From the NCBI GenBank assembly GCA_010094025.1, contig ML991865.1:17262-81261 (forward strand): 64,000 nt of DNA. The letters run 5' to 3'. Shown piece after piece: positions 1-11,279 of this stretch. The notes beneath the pieces were generated by a model. It did not search any database. It saw nothing but the letters and a program-made list of their open reading frames with translations, and was not told the origin of the DNA. The position numbers were made by a program, and so were the translations under genes. Each line of letters begins with the position of its first letter. The first letter of the stretch is position 1. Origin of the DNA: Viridothelium virens (taxonomy: Eukaryota; Ascomycota; Dothideomycetes; Trypetheliales; Trypetheliaceae).

Positions 1-404
1 TATGCACTGCTTGAACTTGAGAATACCGAACGCAGAACTTGGTTATCGATACGTAAGCTTGATTAATAGCCTTCACAAGTACTTGGTGACTTTTCTGGAT
101 AGGTTGGAAACTTGAAGAAAACCACAACCACTGCCCTATATGTTATCATGGACCGCTCTGCAAACATGATACCCATGATCTGCCAAGTTTACCTGTGGTT
201 GATTTTCATACTTCACAGTAATCTTATCCCAAATCTTGGGAAATGAAGAAAATGCATAACGTAGCTGTTTTCCGTTATGAATCATTAAACTACCTACTGA
301 TACCAACTTTAAGCTTCCGGCATCACGTAGTTCCCTTTTTCCGTCTTTCTCATATACAATTGTGAGTGGCAAAGACTTTCCTCACGCTTTTAGGCCTTAA
401 GATT
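1..404. other. left-edge sequence without recognised gene
   Basis: This stretch lies downstream of the 3' end of the tuberin-like gene. It holds one short open frame on the minus strand (136-372, about 78 codons) that has no ATG at its 5' end and resembles no family I know. It may be the 3' UTR of the tuberin-like gene plus intergenic DNA. Nothing else is seen. Confidence 0.5.
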
Positions 405-3400
405 CTACCCCGTACCCCACTCCCTCTCTGCTCCTTCCCCTGGCCTGCCGAAAGCGCCGCTAACAGAGCTCCGCCAGTTTCCTCCACCTTCTACCACACT
501 CCTCCTTCTCTCGGTAACGACTTCTTCTCGCTCCCCTATGACTCGCTCCCTCAGCTGTTTGATTACTCGCAGCCGTGCACGCCATGATGACACATACGTA
601 TCAGTATTATTTCCCGAGGGATCGCGGGTGGTCCAGACGCTCGAGAGTACACTCGCATTCAGGGCGAGGAGACGAATAAATGAAGGAAGGGCGGCACCAG
701 AGACAATCTTGGTTTCAGTCGCCGGAGAAGTAGCTGGGAAGCCAGATTTGGTAAGCACCTGCACCTTGTAGGAGAGGCTTACGCTGATGTCGGGGTCGAG
801 GTGGTCGGCATTGGAAAAGTGTACTGAGTGGCGAAATGACGTATGCGCTTCTGGGGTAATGACAATGTACACTGTTGTGAGCTGGGAAGGAATAGTGGAT
901 TCGGGATGGAAGCGACGACCTGAAGCGTTCCAGATAATGTTAACGAAATCATTCCCGACATGCATTTTTTTCTGGTAGTGCCGTGGGTCATCCAGGGGAT
1001 AGTTGGGCATGAGGGTAGTGACATGGTATATAATTTCGGTGACGCGATCGCGCCAGCAGTAAGTGTAAATACCATCTGTGTCAGTACTACGATCTAAGCC
1101 GTGCATATTCAGTGTGCTGCCGCGAAGACGAGTAAGGGTGCCTAGGCCATTGAGGAATGCGTTGTAGTCAGCTGCGCCGCCGGTGTTTGCAAGAATATCT
1201 CTCTCTGCAGTTTGACCTACGTCCATATATATAACGCCAATCTTGTGGCTGTCGAGAGCAGGAATGCGATCGAATGTGCTGAGCGCACGGTTGATGTATT
1301 CTTCGTCCTGCAGTAGAATCGGCTGCCCGGCGGTGGATCCATGGGATAGCATACTTATTGGTGCGTAGAACTCCTGCATGACATCTTCAGGATAGATGCC
1401 GACAAAATCCGAAGTGTGGTAGATCTCCGCTCTTACGCCAAGTGCGAGTGGAACTTGATGCTGTGGAGGATCGATAAGGTGGGGCTTATACAACGAATAT
1501 CTTGTGTACGAAGGACGACGGCGAGTGATCTGTGACAAGCCCGATCTACCGGCAGTATCGATCGTGAGCAGACTATTGCCAATGAGCCAGGTCCGCTTTG
1601 AGATTTGCCCGTCGCTTTCTTTAGCGAAGCCCAGGTCTGGAGCAGTTTCGTCACGGTCGGAATATGCTACTCGCTCAATCATATCCATTGTGACTTCCCC
1701 TTGTTCCTCCACTGTAGTTTTTCCCCATTGGTTAGTATACGACAGATTCGCCATGATATATGGTACATGCTTCGGTCGATCTTGGATTTTCATGGACATG
1801 AACCAAAAGGTGATCACGTGAAATGCCAATGCATGGACGTATTGAGGAAGGTCATCGGACGAATTTTTGTGATGGTCGTCATGCTCAGAAATGGTAGCGA
1901 AGTCTCTGGAAGCTCCACTGTGACGGAGGGTAGACACTTGACTCACCCTGACGGGCGTCTGTGGTGTTGTAGTTCTTTCTCGCTGATCGCGTACTGACTG
2001 CAAATACCGAAAACATATGCCTAAAACCATCTTGTAATCCTCGTCACGGAAGTTTCTGAAGAGATCTGGTAGACGGGCTACGGCAGCAAGAAACTCCAAG
2101 ACATGTACCGCAATATTGGATTGAGTAATGATCTGCGTCATCTTGTGAAGTATTTGGTCCATGGATTTGACAACGGATCCTGGCATCTCGTGGCAGCAAA
2201 CAGACAATGCATGGATGCAGTCTCTTGCCGTACGCTCACGCGCCCCGATGCCAAGTATGAACATCTTGACGATTTCGTCTTGCTCGTTCTTGCTAAAGTT
2301 GTCATGATAGCTGATTAACATGGTCAGTATATGGAAAATACAGATTGCTACATCAGATTTCTTTAGTCCGGTGTAGCTAGGTGGTTCGTGGAAAGTCTGA
2401 TTGCGTACTTGTTCGCAGATGACATTGCGTAGATGCTTAATTTGTGGTAAAGTCTCTCGGAATAGCGGTCGATTGGTAAGTTGAGCGCCGACATGGACAA
2501 TAACGTAACTGTAGACCTCCCAATCGGCGCCTTGCTGCAAGGTCGAGATGACAAGTTCCATTAGGCGCCCAATTTCCAGAACTTCGCAGTAATCTGCATC
2601 GAACCCATTTTCCCGACTAAGACTTGAGAAAAGGATCGGGCTTGGTTCTGCAGGTGGCTCTTGAGGTAGACCTTCGGGGCCGAGATACGTCCACGCAGGT
2701 CTCAATGCATGAACGGCTGATGCGACTGAAGATCGTCTCGCAAGTTTTGACTTTGAGGAGGTCCCAATGCCAGATGCTCTTCTGGGCATAGCTGCATGAC
2801 CAATTTCTTCAAGAATCTGCGATGCTCTCTGTGTTGCTTCTTCATCCGAGGACTTCAGGGTGGCTACTGTGTCAACAGTACGACAAAGCGAGACAGCGAG
2901 GTGTTCACTTTCAGCAGAAGTATTGACGACAATGTGGTGACTTGCATCGCTTCTGATTCGAAACAACAACTTCAAGGCTGCTAAACGAGCATCTGGCTCA
3001 CAGTCTGCATGCCTGGCGATCCTGAGGAGGAGCGCATACAGACCCTTAGCTCGTCCAGCCAAGCGATTCAGATGCAGTAGAAACATTCGCACCACACATT
3101 CAGTATTGGTTTTACCAAGAGGGTTCGGAAATTGGGGTCCGCTTGTAAAGGCCGGCGACCCTGGCAGAGGCGGGATATAGGATGAAGATCGTTGCGGAAT
3201 AATCGACGCTTCCAAGATCTGAAGTATGGTCTGGAAGATGACGTCGGTCGCACGCTCGGCAACTGATATCGTAATGTCGAGTAGTGCTTCCTGTACAACA
3301 AGGTCTGACTCTTCGATGATATTCTCGATGACCAGCCTTGCAAATTGACTGGTTGTTTCAGAAGCAGCAACGGCCTCGATAGTGCTATATGCCTTGCCCA

Positions 3401-5225
3401 AAGTCCGGACTGTACGAAGTCGAACATCATTTGGCACGCTCCGGTCTTTGAGGATGATTTCAACGAGTTTCTTAGTATCATTAAACCAATTCTCGCGAGA
3501 AGGGGAGAGTAGGGTCTCGTCCGAAAAGTAATCTGCAATGAATCTGGAAGCTTCTGCACTGAAGTGCGCGCAATCTGAACGGAGAAACACGTCGACGATA
3601 TTGCTCTCTATTGGCGCATCCACATGAGCCGAGAGCATAAGCAGAGAAGCAACGGCTCGTTCGTAAGGATTTGAGGTACCCGATAGGGGATCATCGAGTT
3701 TTCCAAGGTCTGCGGTCACTGAGCTGTGGGGAGAGGAGTAGCGTTCAGAAGATGCTGTTCCCCTGGTCTTGGCACGTAGTCTAGAGCTATGGTTACTAAG
3801 ACAGGCTTCGACGACCGAGAGCAGATCATTGAGGTCCTGCTCTTCGACAAGGACATCTAGAATGGTGGGATGATTGATAAGGTCGATGGCGAAAGTCAGT
3901 ACGTCGGCTTCAAGACGATCAACTTTGCTGCTTTTTTGAAAGGCTAGGCAGGACCTAAGCGAACGAAGGACCGAAGCAAGTGGGACCGCCGGAAACGCAG
4001 ATTCGCTCTCGGAGAGTATAGCTCTATGTAGCACGAAGATGGCACCCCGAAGGGAGGTGATCCCAACATTTGATTGGGGACTTTGCTGAATGAGTGCAAG
4101 AAGAGCCGCTGTCACTGCATGGCCGAGATGTGACCGAAGTACGCTTCTGATCACGCTGTATGCGGCATCACGGAGTTCTGCGAGCTGATGTATGATATCG
4201 CATAGCACCTCTAAGCAACTGCTCAAGACTGGAATTGAGACGTAAAAGCGAGTCATCAAGACAGTCATGAGCTCGAGGGAATGAGTAATGTCGGTCTTGG
4301 TTCGAGTTCGTTTGCAAATATTCAGTAAAGTCGTTAGGAGCGCACTGACATCGTCGTCCAGGAAACTCTTGGCATTGTATTTTGTAATCTCCATGACGTA
4401 TCTCACCAGCGAGTAAAGGGTCTTTTCCTCGATAAGTGGTACTTGCGTGATCGGGGCACGTTTGCCGTCTTTGAGCGCCTGAGACTTCTTGGATAGCTTC
4501 CGTTCTTCACGCTCAGCCAACGACTTTTCGAAAGAGGACTTTAGCATCAATGCCAGCTGAGATGGAAGCAAATTTTCTACTCCTTCAATATTCCTACCCT
4601 GCTCGGTCAAAGACTCGAGAATGTGAAGGCAACGATCCAGGTTTGCTGCAGTCAGCGGCGTTGATATTGAACTGTAAAAGTGCCATCTCTCGTAACCCGT
4701 CAAGTCAGACCTGTTGAGACAGGCTTCGAGAAGGTCGTATCCAGCTTGGGATTCTTTCCCTGATTTTCCTTCTTCAATGAGATCCTTCCCACTATCCCAT
4801 ATGCTCAGAACGTTTTGAATAGGGTATTCTCGCAAGATGAGGGTAATTTCCTTGGCAGATCCAACACGAGTCTGTTCGGGCTGATCAGGACCGAGATGGT
4901 GTAAAAGCCTGTGCAATCTTGGGGGCCCTCCTAGCACCTTGCCGATAGAAATGTCGATATCTTCGGCGAGATTAGTGCTCTCTTCCTCTTGTCTGGAGTG
5001 CGCCTCGTTTGCATCGCTTGTTTGACTTTGCCTTTTCTTTGGTCTTAGGTTTTCTATGCTCGACATCTCACCTGGAGAGTGTGCCAAGGTTGCAACGGAT
5101 GATGCCGACGTTGGGCTTGCATTTTGCAGCCGGCTGCTTGTGAGAGTTCTGAAGGCATCGAGAAGAGCGGACGAAGAGGATTTACGCTCGGGAGTTTGGG
5201 TAGCATCGCTGTCGGATCGAGACAT
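405..5225 (-). CDS. TSC2: Tuberin-like Rap/Ran GTPase-activating protein (Tsc2)
   Basis: This is a single-exon gene of 1606 aa from an ATG at 5225. The last ~280 residues form a RapGAP domain. They contain the conserved block HVGNDFVNIIWN, whose Asn (about residue 1425) corresponds to the 'asparagine thumb' that completes catalysis in Rap1GAP and tuberin. The remaining ~1300 residues are helical and repeat-like, with a Ser/Thr-rich, Lys/Arg-rich start, as in tuberin. In the known pathway, Tsc2 with Tsc1 acts as GAP for the small GTPase Rheb and so restrains TORC1. Budding yeast lacks it, but fission yeast and many moulds keep it. The C-terminal tail after the GAP domain is Arg/Glu-rich and probably unstructured. 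The gene is divergent from CSE1, with a 1.1 kb gap. Tsc1 is not in the window. I am confident of RapGAP and fairly confident of tuberin rather than another RapGAP, because of the length and N-terminal type. Confidence 0.9.
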   Translation of the reverse strand: MSRSDSDATQTPERKSSSSALLDAFRTLTSSRLQNASPTSASSVATLAHSPGEMSSIENLRPKKRQSQTSDANEAHSRQEEESTNLAEDIDISIGKVLGGPPRLHRLLHHLGPDQPEQTRVGSAKEITLILREYPIQNVLSIWDSGKDLIEEGKSGKESQAGYDLLEACLNRSDLTGYERWHFYSSISTPLTAANLDRCLHILESLTEQGRNIEGVENLLPSQLALMLKSSFEKSLAEREERKLSKKSQALKDGKRAPITQVPLIEEKTLYSLVRYVMEITKYNAKSFLDDDVSALLTTLLNICKRTRTKTDITHSLELMTVLMTRFYVSIPVLSSCLEVLCDIIHQLAELRDAAYSVIRSVLRSHLGHAVTAALLALIQQSPQSNVGITSLRGAIFVLHRAILSESESAFPAVPLASVLRSLRSCLAFQKSSKVDRLEADVLTFAIDLINHPTILDVLVEEQDLNDLLSVVEACLSNHSSRLRAKTRGTASSERYSSPHSSVTADLGKLDDPLSGTSNPYERAVASLLMLSAHVDAPIESNIVDVFLRSDCAHFSAEASRFIADYFSDETLLSPSRENWFNDTKKLVEIILKDRSVPNDVRLRTVRTLGKAYSTIEAVAASETTSQFARLVIENIIEESDLVVQEALLDITISVAERATDVIFQTILQILEASIIPQRSSSYIPPLPGSPAFTSGPQFPNPLGKTNTECVVRMFLLHLNRLAGRAKGLYALLLRIARHADCEPDARLAALKLLFRIRSDASHHIVVNTSAESEHLAVSLCRTVDTVATLKSSDEEATQRASQILEEIGHAAMPRRASGIGTSSKSKLARRSSVASAVHALRPAWTYLGPEGLPQEPPAEPSPILFSSLSRENGFDADYCEVLEIGRLMELVISTLQQGADWEVYSYVIVHVGAQLTNRPLFRETLPQIKHLRNVICEQVRNQTFHEPPSYTGLKKSDVAICIFHILTMLISYHDNFSKNEQDEIVKMFILGIGARERTARDCIHALSVCCHEMPGSVVKSMDQILHKMTQIITQSNIAVHVLEFLAAVARLPDLFRNFRDEDYKMVLGICFRYLQSVRDQRERTTTPQTPVRVSQVSTLRHSGASRDFATISEHDDHHKNSSDDLPQYVHALAFHVITFWFMSMKIQDRPKHVPYIMANLSYTNQWGKTTVEEQGEVTMDMIERVAYSDRDETAPDLGFAKESDGQISKRTWLIGNSLLTIDTAGRSGLSQITRRRPSYTRYSLYKPHLIDPPQHQVPLALGVRAEIYHTSDFVGIYPEDVMQEFYAPISMLSHGSTAGQPILLQDEEYINRALSTFDRIPALDSHKIGVIYMDVGQTAERDILANTGGAADYNAFLNGLGTLTRLRGSTLNMHGLDRSTDTDGIYTYCWRDRVTEIIYHVTTLMPNYPLDDPRHYQKKMHVGNDFVNIIWNASGRRFHPESTIPSQLTTVYIVITPEAHTSFRHSVHFSNADHLDPDISVSLSYKVQVLTKSGFPATSPATETKIVSGAALPSFIRLLALNASVLSSVWTTRDPSGNNTDTYVSSWRARLRVIKQLRERVIGEREEVVTERRRSVVEGGGNWRSSVSGAFGRPGEGAEREWGTG

Positions 5226-6353
5226 GCGTCATAAAGGAAGTCATTCGATCGAGACGCTGGTGTTCTATAGGCTTTTGGCATGAGCAAAGTACGAGTAAGA
5301 CTTTTCGAGGCAGTTGGCTTTCAGTCTATTACTATCACTACCTGTCATGGTGGTGTATAGAAGGTAAACACAACAACACGGTCAAGCGACTATGACAATA
5401 CGATGGGGAGGGAGAAATAGACAGCACCGACAGCAAGTCGGATCTTGGAAGCGTACCTGTCTCTCTAAACCCACAGGTGCCCATCTAATGACAGGGCCGT
5501 CACCCGAGGGCGCGGTTCAAGTCAGCCCAGCGGTCCTGGACGCGAATTCCGTCCCGAACCAGAGTCGTCATCTGATGGGAAGTACTACCATGGAAGGGGT
5601 CCCAAGGGTTGGATGACACGTTCACACGACTCTATGACCTGACGACTTGGCTACAGGACGAGGTCGATCCCTAATGGATGGCAATGAGATGGTTGACGGA
5701 AAGGGGGGTTTCGAGCCGAGCGAGCAGATAGAAGCAAGAGAGTAAACGATTGAGCGTGCCCCTTTGATGCTTTGTCGAGTTGCGTCGGCACCCGTCACCA
5801 CGGAGGACTCGGAGCACTAGAGCAAGCTCATGGATGAGCTTGGTAAGATCTTCATGGAGAGGAGACAGTGCCCACGGTGCCCGTGTCCTAAGAGTGCGAG
5901 GTGTGGCGAAAAAGACCCCCTGCTAGCGCTGCCGCCAAACGTGGGGTAAGTGTTCCGTAACTATTTAGTACGCACCTACGGTAGAGCTAGTCATTCCACC
6001 GCACTTACTAGGCACGGAGTACACCAAGTAACTTAGCTACCGTACTGAGTAAATCGAATCCTTAGTACGCCGTATCGCACATACGTAGGTACTGGTACCT
6101 AATTACCTAAAGCACCCAAGCGTGCTCGGCGTGCTAAGGCACCTACTACCTTAGTTGCTGCAGTCACAGCACGTCGCTGCATCCTTTCAAGCTCCCAAAT
6201 TTTTATTGTGTCATTACGTACCTCAGTTTGTTCCACCTTCTTGACGCGCTGTCGGCTTGGTGATTGGACGAGCTCGCCGACTCGCGACATCGTCATCCAC
6301 CCTTCTCAGATTCCCTTCCGCTCCGCGCCTCGCCTACAGTGCTTGCGCCGGTC
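5226..6353. other. divergent intergenic region TSC2/CSE1
   Basis: About 1.1 kb between two divergent genes, so it should hold both promoters. The part at 5940-6110 is dense in short TAC/GTA words, including CGGAGTA near 6016 and GTACCTAATTACCTA near 6096. No conserved reading frame or RNA gene was seen. Confidence 0.5.
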
Positions 6354-9300
6354 ATGACTGCCGATATACAGCAGGTAGCCCAGCTTCTGCAAGCCAGCCT
6401 TGACCCGCGGCAGAGCAGAGATGGTAAACAAACCCGTCAGTTCAGCCATGTGTTCCTATCGCTAATGAACGTAACGCAGCCGAAGTTGCTCTGAGGCAAG
6501 CAGAAAGGCAGCCCAAATTTAGCATTACCCTCCTTCAAGTCGTCGCCTCCGATTCCCACCCTCAGACCACCCGCTTAGCCAGTGCTCTATTCTTCAAAAA
6601 TTTCGTCAGACGTAACTGGACCGTGAGCCACCTAGCTCCTTCGTGCGCAGCTGCACACTCACAAAACATTTCACAGGACGCCGAAGGAGCGCATAAGCTA
6701 CCCCAAGATGAAGTCGGCTTAATCAAGCAACAGCTTGTTGGGCTTATGATAACCGTACCCCCAACAATACAAGCGCAACTCGGCGACGCTGTGAGCGTCA
6801 TTGCAGACAGCGACTTTTGGGAGCGCTGGGACACGCTAGTTGATGTGTGTATATCGCATGAATCTCATCGTGGTTATCGGGCTGACTGCTCAACTAGGAC
6901 CTGGTATCACGACTAAGTCAAGATGATCCGATAGTGAACAATGGCGTGCTTCAAGTTGCACATTCGATATTTCGGAGATGGCGCCCATTGTTCAGGTCCG
7001 ATGCGCTCTTTACAGAGATCAACCACGTGCTATCGAAATTCAGCAAGCCGTTCCTGATCCTGCTTCAGGTAAGTCGAGGCTGTACAGAGTACTTGATATC
7101 CCGCTGACGAAGAAGAACATTGATACAGCAATTTCTGATAAGCAACACGATGCGACAAGCCTTAAGCAGTGGACGAGAACCCTTGGCCTTTCCATGCAAC
7201 TCTTCTACGACCTTTCATGCCAAGACCTTCCACCCGACTTTGAAGAAAACCTCTCAGCGATAACTGGACTGCTACAAAAATACATAATCTATGATAATCC
7301 AATTCTGCACACTGATGACGATGCGGAGTCTGGACCCTTGGAGTCCCTCAAAGCGGACATTTTCGAAGCTCTAGTCCTCTACGTTCAGAAATACGGTGAT
7401 GCCTTCGATCCATTACTGCAACCGTTCATCAGTAGTTCGTGGAATCTTTTGACGACTATTGGCGCTGAGACAAGATATGACCTCCTCGTTAGCCGCGCTT
7501 TGCAGTTCTTGACCTCTGTCGCATCAAATCGGCAGCACGCGGAGAGCTTCAACAATGAAGCTGTCTTGGGAGACGTGGTCGAGAAAGTCATCATTCCAAA
7601 TCTCACCCTTCGCGATGCTGACGTTGAACTTTTCGAGGACGATCCTATTGAATTCATTCGACGCGATCTCGAAGGAGCCGATAGCGATACCAGACGCCGA
7701 GCAACTACTGACTTTCTGAGAACCCTCATGCAACATTTTGAACCACTCATAACAACAGTTGTGTCCCGATACATTAATCACTTCCTGGCAGAGTACGCAA
7801 AAGATGGGAAGAGCAACTGGAAAGCCAAGGACACGGCTGTCTATCTCTTCACTGCTATTGCAGCAAAAGGTGCTGCTACCTCTTCTCAGGGTGTGACCAA
7901 CACAAATTCGTATGTACATATGCTTGGATTTGGCAGAATTGAGTAGGGCACTGACGTCGCACCAGATTTGTCAATATCGTAGAGTTCTTTCAGAGCAATG
8001 AGGCTGCCGACTTGACTTCCGACGAAATCGAGCCACTGCTCAAGGTGGACGCAATAAAATTTCTGTACATATTCCGGAGCCAAATGTCCAGACCTATCTG
8101 GCAGTCAGCTTTCCCGCTTCTTGTTAAGCACCTCGGTGCTTCGAATCACGTCGTCTATACATACGCAGCTATCGCTATCGAGCGCATCCTTTCGCTGACA
8201 AATGCCGCAGGCCAGACGATGATCGCGCAGGAAGACGTGGTTCCCCTGGCCAAGGAACTTTTGCAGCAGCTTTTCAAGCTCATCACCAGGGATTCTGCTC
8301 CAGAAAAAATCCAGGAAAATGAGTTCCTTATGCGCTGTGTAATGAGGGTCCTCCTGACCATTCGCGATAAGGTACGGGTAATTTCGGACATGGTCTTGAA
8401 GAACTTTGTGGCCATTACCATGGTCATTCGCCATAATCCAAGCAATCCACGCTTCTACTACTATCATTTTGAAGGAATCGGTGCGCTTATTCGATTCGCT
8501 GCTCCTGCAGATCCCGAGACATTTGAAAGTGTACTCTACAATCCCTTTGGCGACATTCTTCGCTCTGGCGTGGAAGAGTTTATGCCTTATGTCTTCCAAC
8601 TGTTTGCTGCTCTGCTAGAAGCCAACCCTTCTGGCGCATTGCCAGACACTTACAAGGGGCTACTCGGACCGCTTCTAACGCCCACGTTGTGGGAACAACG
8701 TGGAAATATTCCTGCGCTCGTCCGTCTTTTGTCATCGATTGTACCTCGCGGCACAGACGAGATTCTGAAAAATAATCAAATTGAACCGATCCTTGGAATC
8801 TTTCAGCTTCTAATTGCGTCGAAGGTTAATGATGTACATGGCTTCGACTTACTCGAGATCATTCTGTCCTCATTTCAGACTTCGGCATTACAAAATTACT
8901 ATACCCAGATCGTATCCCTCATGTTGACCCGCCTTTCCAATTCCAAAACCGAGTCCTTTACCCTCCGCTTCATACGCTTCTACTATTTCGTCGCTGCCCA
9001 TGACAAAAAAGGCCTTGGCGCGGATTTCTTTATCAACATTACTGACCAAGTCCAACAAAAGTAAGCCCTCCATGTCTCCTAGATGACGCGACAATTATCA
9101 CACTAATCCGCAAACTTCACTAGTGTCTTCACCCCCATTTATACACAAATCATCATCCCAGACACCCAAAAACTCACCCGCCCCGTCGATCGTAAGACTG
9201 CTGTCATTGCTCTGACCAAGACGCTCTCTGACTCAAACTCCTTTGTCGATCGCTATGGCAAACGCGGCTGGGCTCTGACTTGTGAGGCGCTTCTCAAATT

Positions 9301-9568
9301 GCTCGTTAATCCGCCCCTGCCGTCTCAGACCTCGGATGACGTTATTCCCGACGCAGACGTGGAGGATATTGGCTTTGGGGTGGGATATACGCCGCTGTCA
9401 ACATGTCGAAGGCCTGTCCGGGATCCATTTCCAGAAGTGCAGGATGTGAAGGGGTGGGTAGGGAGTTATTTGAAGGGGGCAGATGAGAGGCATGCAGGAC
9501 GAGTCGGGCGGTTTGTGCAGGATAGGTTGACACCAGAGGGGAAGGAGGCGTTGATGGCGGTTATGTAA
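6354..9568 (+). CDS. CSE1: Exportin-2 / importin-alpha re-exporter Cse1
   Basis: Seven exons are inferred: 6354-6423, 6480-6622, 6677-6844, 6898-7068, 7143-7909, 7966-9060 and 9124-9568. They join in phase to give 952 aa, against about 960 in yeast Cse1. The N-terminus is an importin-beta type repeat: it contains SALFFKNFVRRNWT, then ADSDFWERWDTLVD and VAHSIFRRWRPLFRSD, which match the Cse1/CAS N-terminal pattern closely. Later blocks (VDAIKFLYIFRSQ, NPRFYYYHFEGIGALIRF) match the HEAT-repeat CAS domain. Cse1 binds RanGTP and cargo-free importin-alpha and carries it from the nucleus back to the cytoplasm. Introns are 53-74 nt, with CTNAC-type branch sites in several. The acceptor of intron 4 (7142) was chosen over the more obvious CAG at 7128 because only it keeps the frame. 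Confidence 0.93.
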
Positions 9569-10348
9569 AGATAAAGTCTCAAGGTGATGGCACGCTTTGG
9601 CATGTCGAGGATGACCCCAGGTAGAGAAGGCCTGGGTCAGGCGTTGTTGCTTAAACAGCATCTGACATTCAGCCTTAGGCAATAACTAGGTAGTGATATA
9701 AGTCCGTAGTCAGCATCAACCCGTAGATAGAATAATGAACAGACCCATCGCAAACAGTAGCTTTCGGACTCCTACGTTTGCTCTGTCTCCCTCATGCTAA
9801 TGTAGACATCCTTCTCACTTCAAAGTGGGCGTCACTGAGAGAAAGAGAGATGATATTTTACGGTATTATCCACAACATTGTCTTATGTAAGGTCAGAAGT
9901 TTCTTCAGGTATGAATTTTTCCTTTGGCCATTTCATGCGTTACTATTCAAGTGGATCTCTCGTAGATCAGATTCAACACAATTTTGACGATGATCGTGGA
10001 CTGGAATTGCGGCAAGACGTCAGCCTTGACCGATCTCGCTTCTCTTCTGTCTACAACTTCTCGGCGCGCTGACCTCTGTATCATCATTCTCTGAATTAAG
10101 CCGGAATTTCTAGAACTAGAACGAAATGCTTTGCCTTGATGCGCAAGGTCTTTGGATTCCTAGAAATAGATTACGACATCATTCTATGTTTCTGGGCAAC
10201 TGTCGATGGGAGAATGTCTTTCGCAGAGGTCTGTCGAACCCACCAGATCGATGTCTAGGTAGGTAGTGTTCCTCCCATGCGCTCCCCAACGCCGCCTGTA
10301 TGCAAACAACAATATCCCACGAGCTCCGAATACCGGTCCATAGAAATT
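9569..10348. other. convergent intergenic region CSE1/FES1
   Basis: About 780 bp between the 3' ends of two convergent genes, so mostly 3' UTR and terminator sequence. Short open frames are present but have no family resemblance. No RNA gene seen. Confidence 0.5.
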
Positions 10349-11002
10349 TCATTCGCTTCTTTGCGTTCTCTCGAGTAGCTTCTCAATAAGTTCATCTACA
10401 GCCTGCATGTCTCCGGCATCTACCTTTCGCTCTTCCATACCTTCTACCCTCAGTCCCTCCAGGAAAGCGTCCAAACCGACCTGAAAATTCCTTATTTCCG
10501 CACTAAGCGCTCTCACTGCTCTTTTTCTTACTCCTACATCTTGATCTCTCAACGCGATGCCTATTAATATCGGCACAGCTCCCATCTCCAACGCTTTCTC
10601 CTGAGTGGGAAGATTGTTCTGCACAGCCGTCCTCACGCATGCGATCGCCATATTCCTCACCTCAGCATCTTCGCTGTTTAGCTGCTGCAATAGGGGCACC
10701 CACAGACCAAGGACAGACATGTTGTTTGCGTTATCGAGGTTCTCGATGAGCTGCTCGAAGTTGTCAAAAGCGGTGCGTCTGGCCGGCACGGGTGTGGAAG
10801 GCGACGTTATGACGACCATGGAGGATTTCATCAGCTCAGCATCGGAGGGGCCACCGAGGAGGGAGGCGAGAGCGGAAGGGTCAGGTCCACGGTTGGGGGT
10901 GTAGGTAGCTGCAGTGGAGGTGTTCTTGGTAGACGAGTCAGACTGGTTCGAGGAATTTTCGATGGACCATTTAAGGAGACTGTTGAGACCTGGGTCGTTC
11001 AT
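10349..11002 (-). CDS. FES1: Hsp70 nucleotide exchange factor Fes1
   Basis: A single exon of 217 aa from the ATG at 11002. The start MNDPGLNSLLKWSIENS is the conserved N-terminal motif of Fes1/HspBP1. It is followed by a Thr/Ser-rich linker and then armadillo-type helical repeats (LDNANNMSVLGLWVPLLQ, AVRALSAEIRN). Fes1 is a cytosolic exchange factor that opens the nucleotide-binding domain of Hsp70 (Ssa1) so that ADP and substrate leave, which helps misfolded proteins reach degradation. Length agrees with the family (about 210-290 aa). Four TTC units at exact 10-bp spacing lie 245-277 bp upstream and look like a heat-shock element. The gene is divergent from actin. Confidence 0.93.
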   Translation of the reverse strand: MNDPGLNSLLKWSIENSSNQSDSSTKNTSTAATYTPNRGPDPSALASLLGGPSDAELMKSSMVVITSPSTPVPARRTAFDNFEQLIENLDNANNMSVLGLWVPLLQQLNSEDAEVRNMAIACVRTAVQNNLPTQEKALEMGAVPILIGIALRDQDVGVRKRAVRALSAEIRNFQVGLDAFLEGLRVEGMEERKVDAGDMQAVDELIEKLLERTQRSE

Positions 11003-11246
11003 CTTGGAAATATGAGTTGAAAGGAGCTAGTTATAGTGGGAGATGGTTGGGCGGCTTTGCGAGAAGGCGATGGGACGGGAGGCGTGGAATATATGGTGGA
11101 AAGATGAGGCGTGGTAGACCTCCCTTTGAGAAGAATGCGATTAAAGAAGCAATATGATACGACGGATATTGTTGCGGCGATGGATGAGTTGAAGGCAGGA
11201 ATTACAGGCCAAAACAACCCTTAAGTAGCAGTGTCCAAGCAAAAGC

Positions 11247-11279
11247 TTCTGGACTGTTCTTCGTGGTTCTGGGAGGTTC
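11247..11279. promoter_or_regulatory. candidate step-type heat-shock element
   Basis: TTC trinucleotides occur at 11247, 11257, 11267 and 11277, four copies with exact 10-bp period and 7 bp between each. Known step-type HSEs consist of nTTCn units separated by 5 bp, which gives this period. The array sits 245-277 bp upstream of the FES1 ATG. Yeast FES1 is a heat-shock (Hsf1) target, so the placement makes sense. Binding by Hsf1 is inferred, not shown. Confidence 0.55.

Noticed and set aside
136-372. 78-codon minus-strand frame at the left edge
   Set aside because: No ATG, no recognised motif, and not connectable to the tuberin-like gene by a splice site.
7129-7142. Use of the CAG acceptor at 7126-7128 in CSE1
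   Set aside because: It breaks the reading frame; AAG at 7142 restores it and gives HDATSLKQW.
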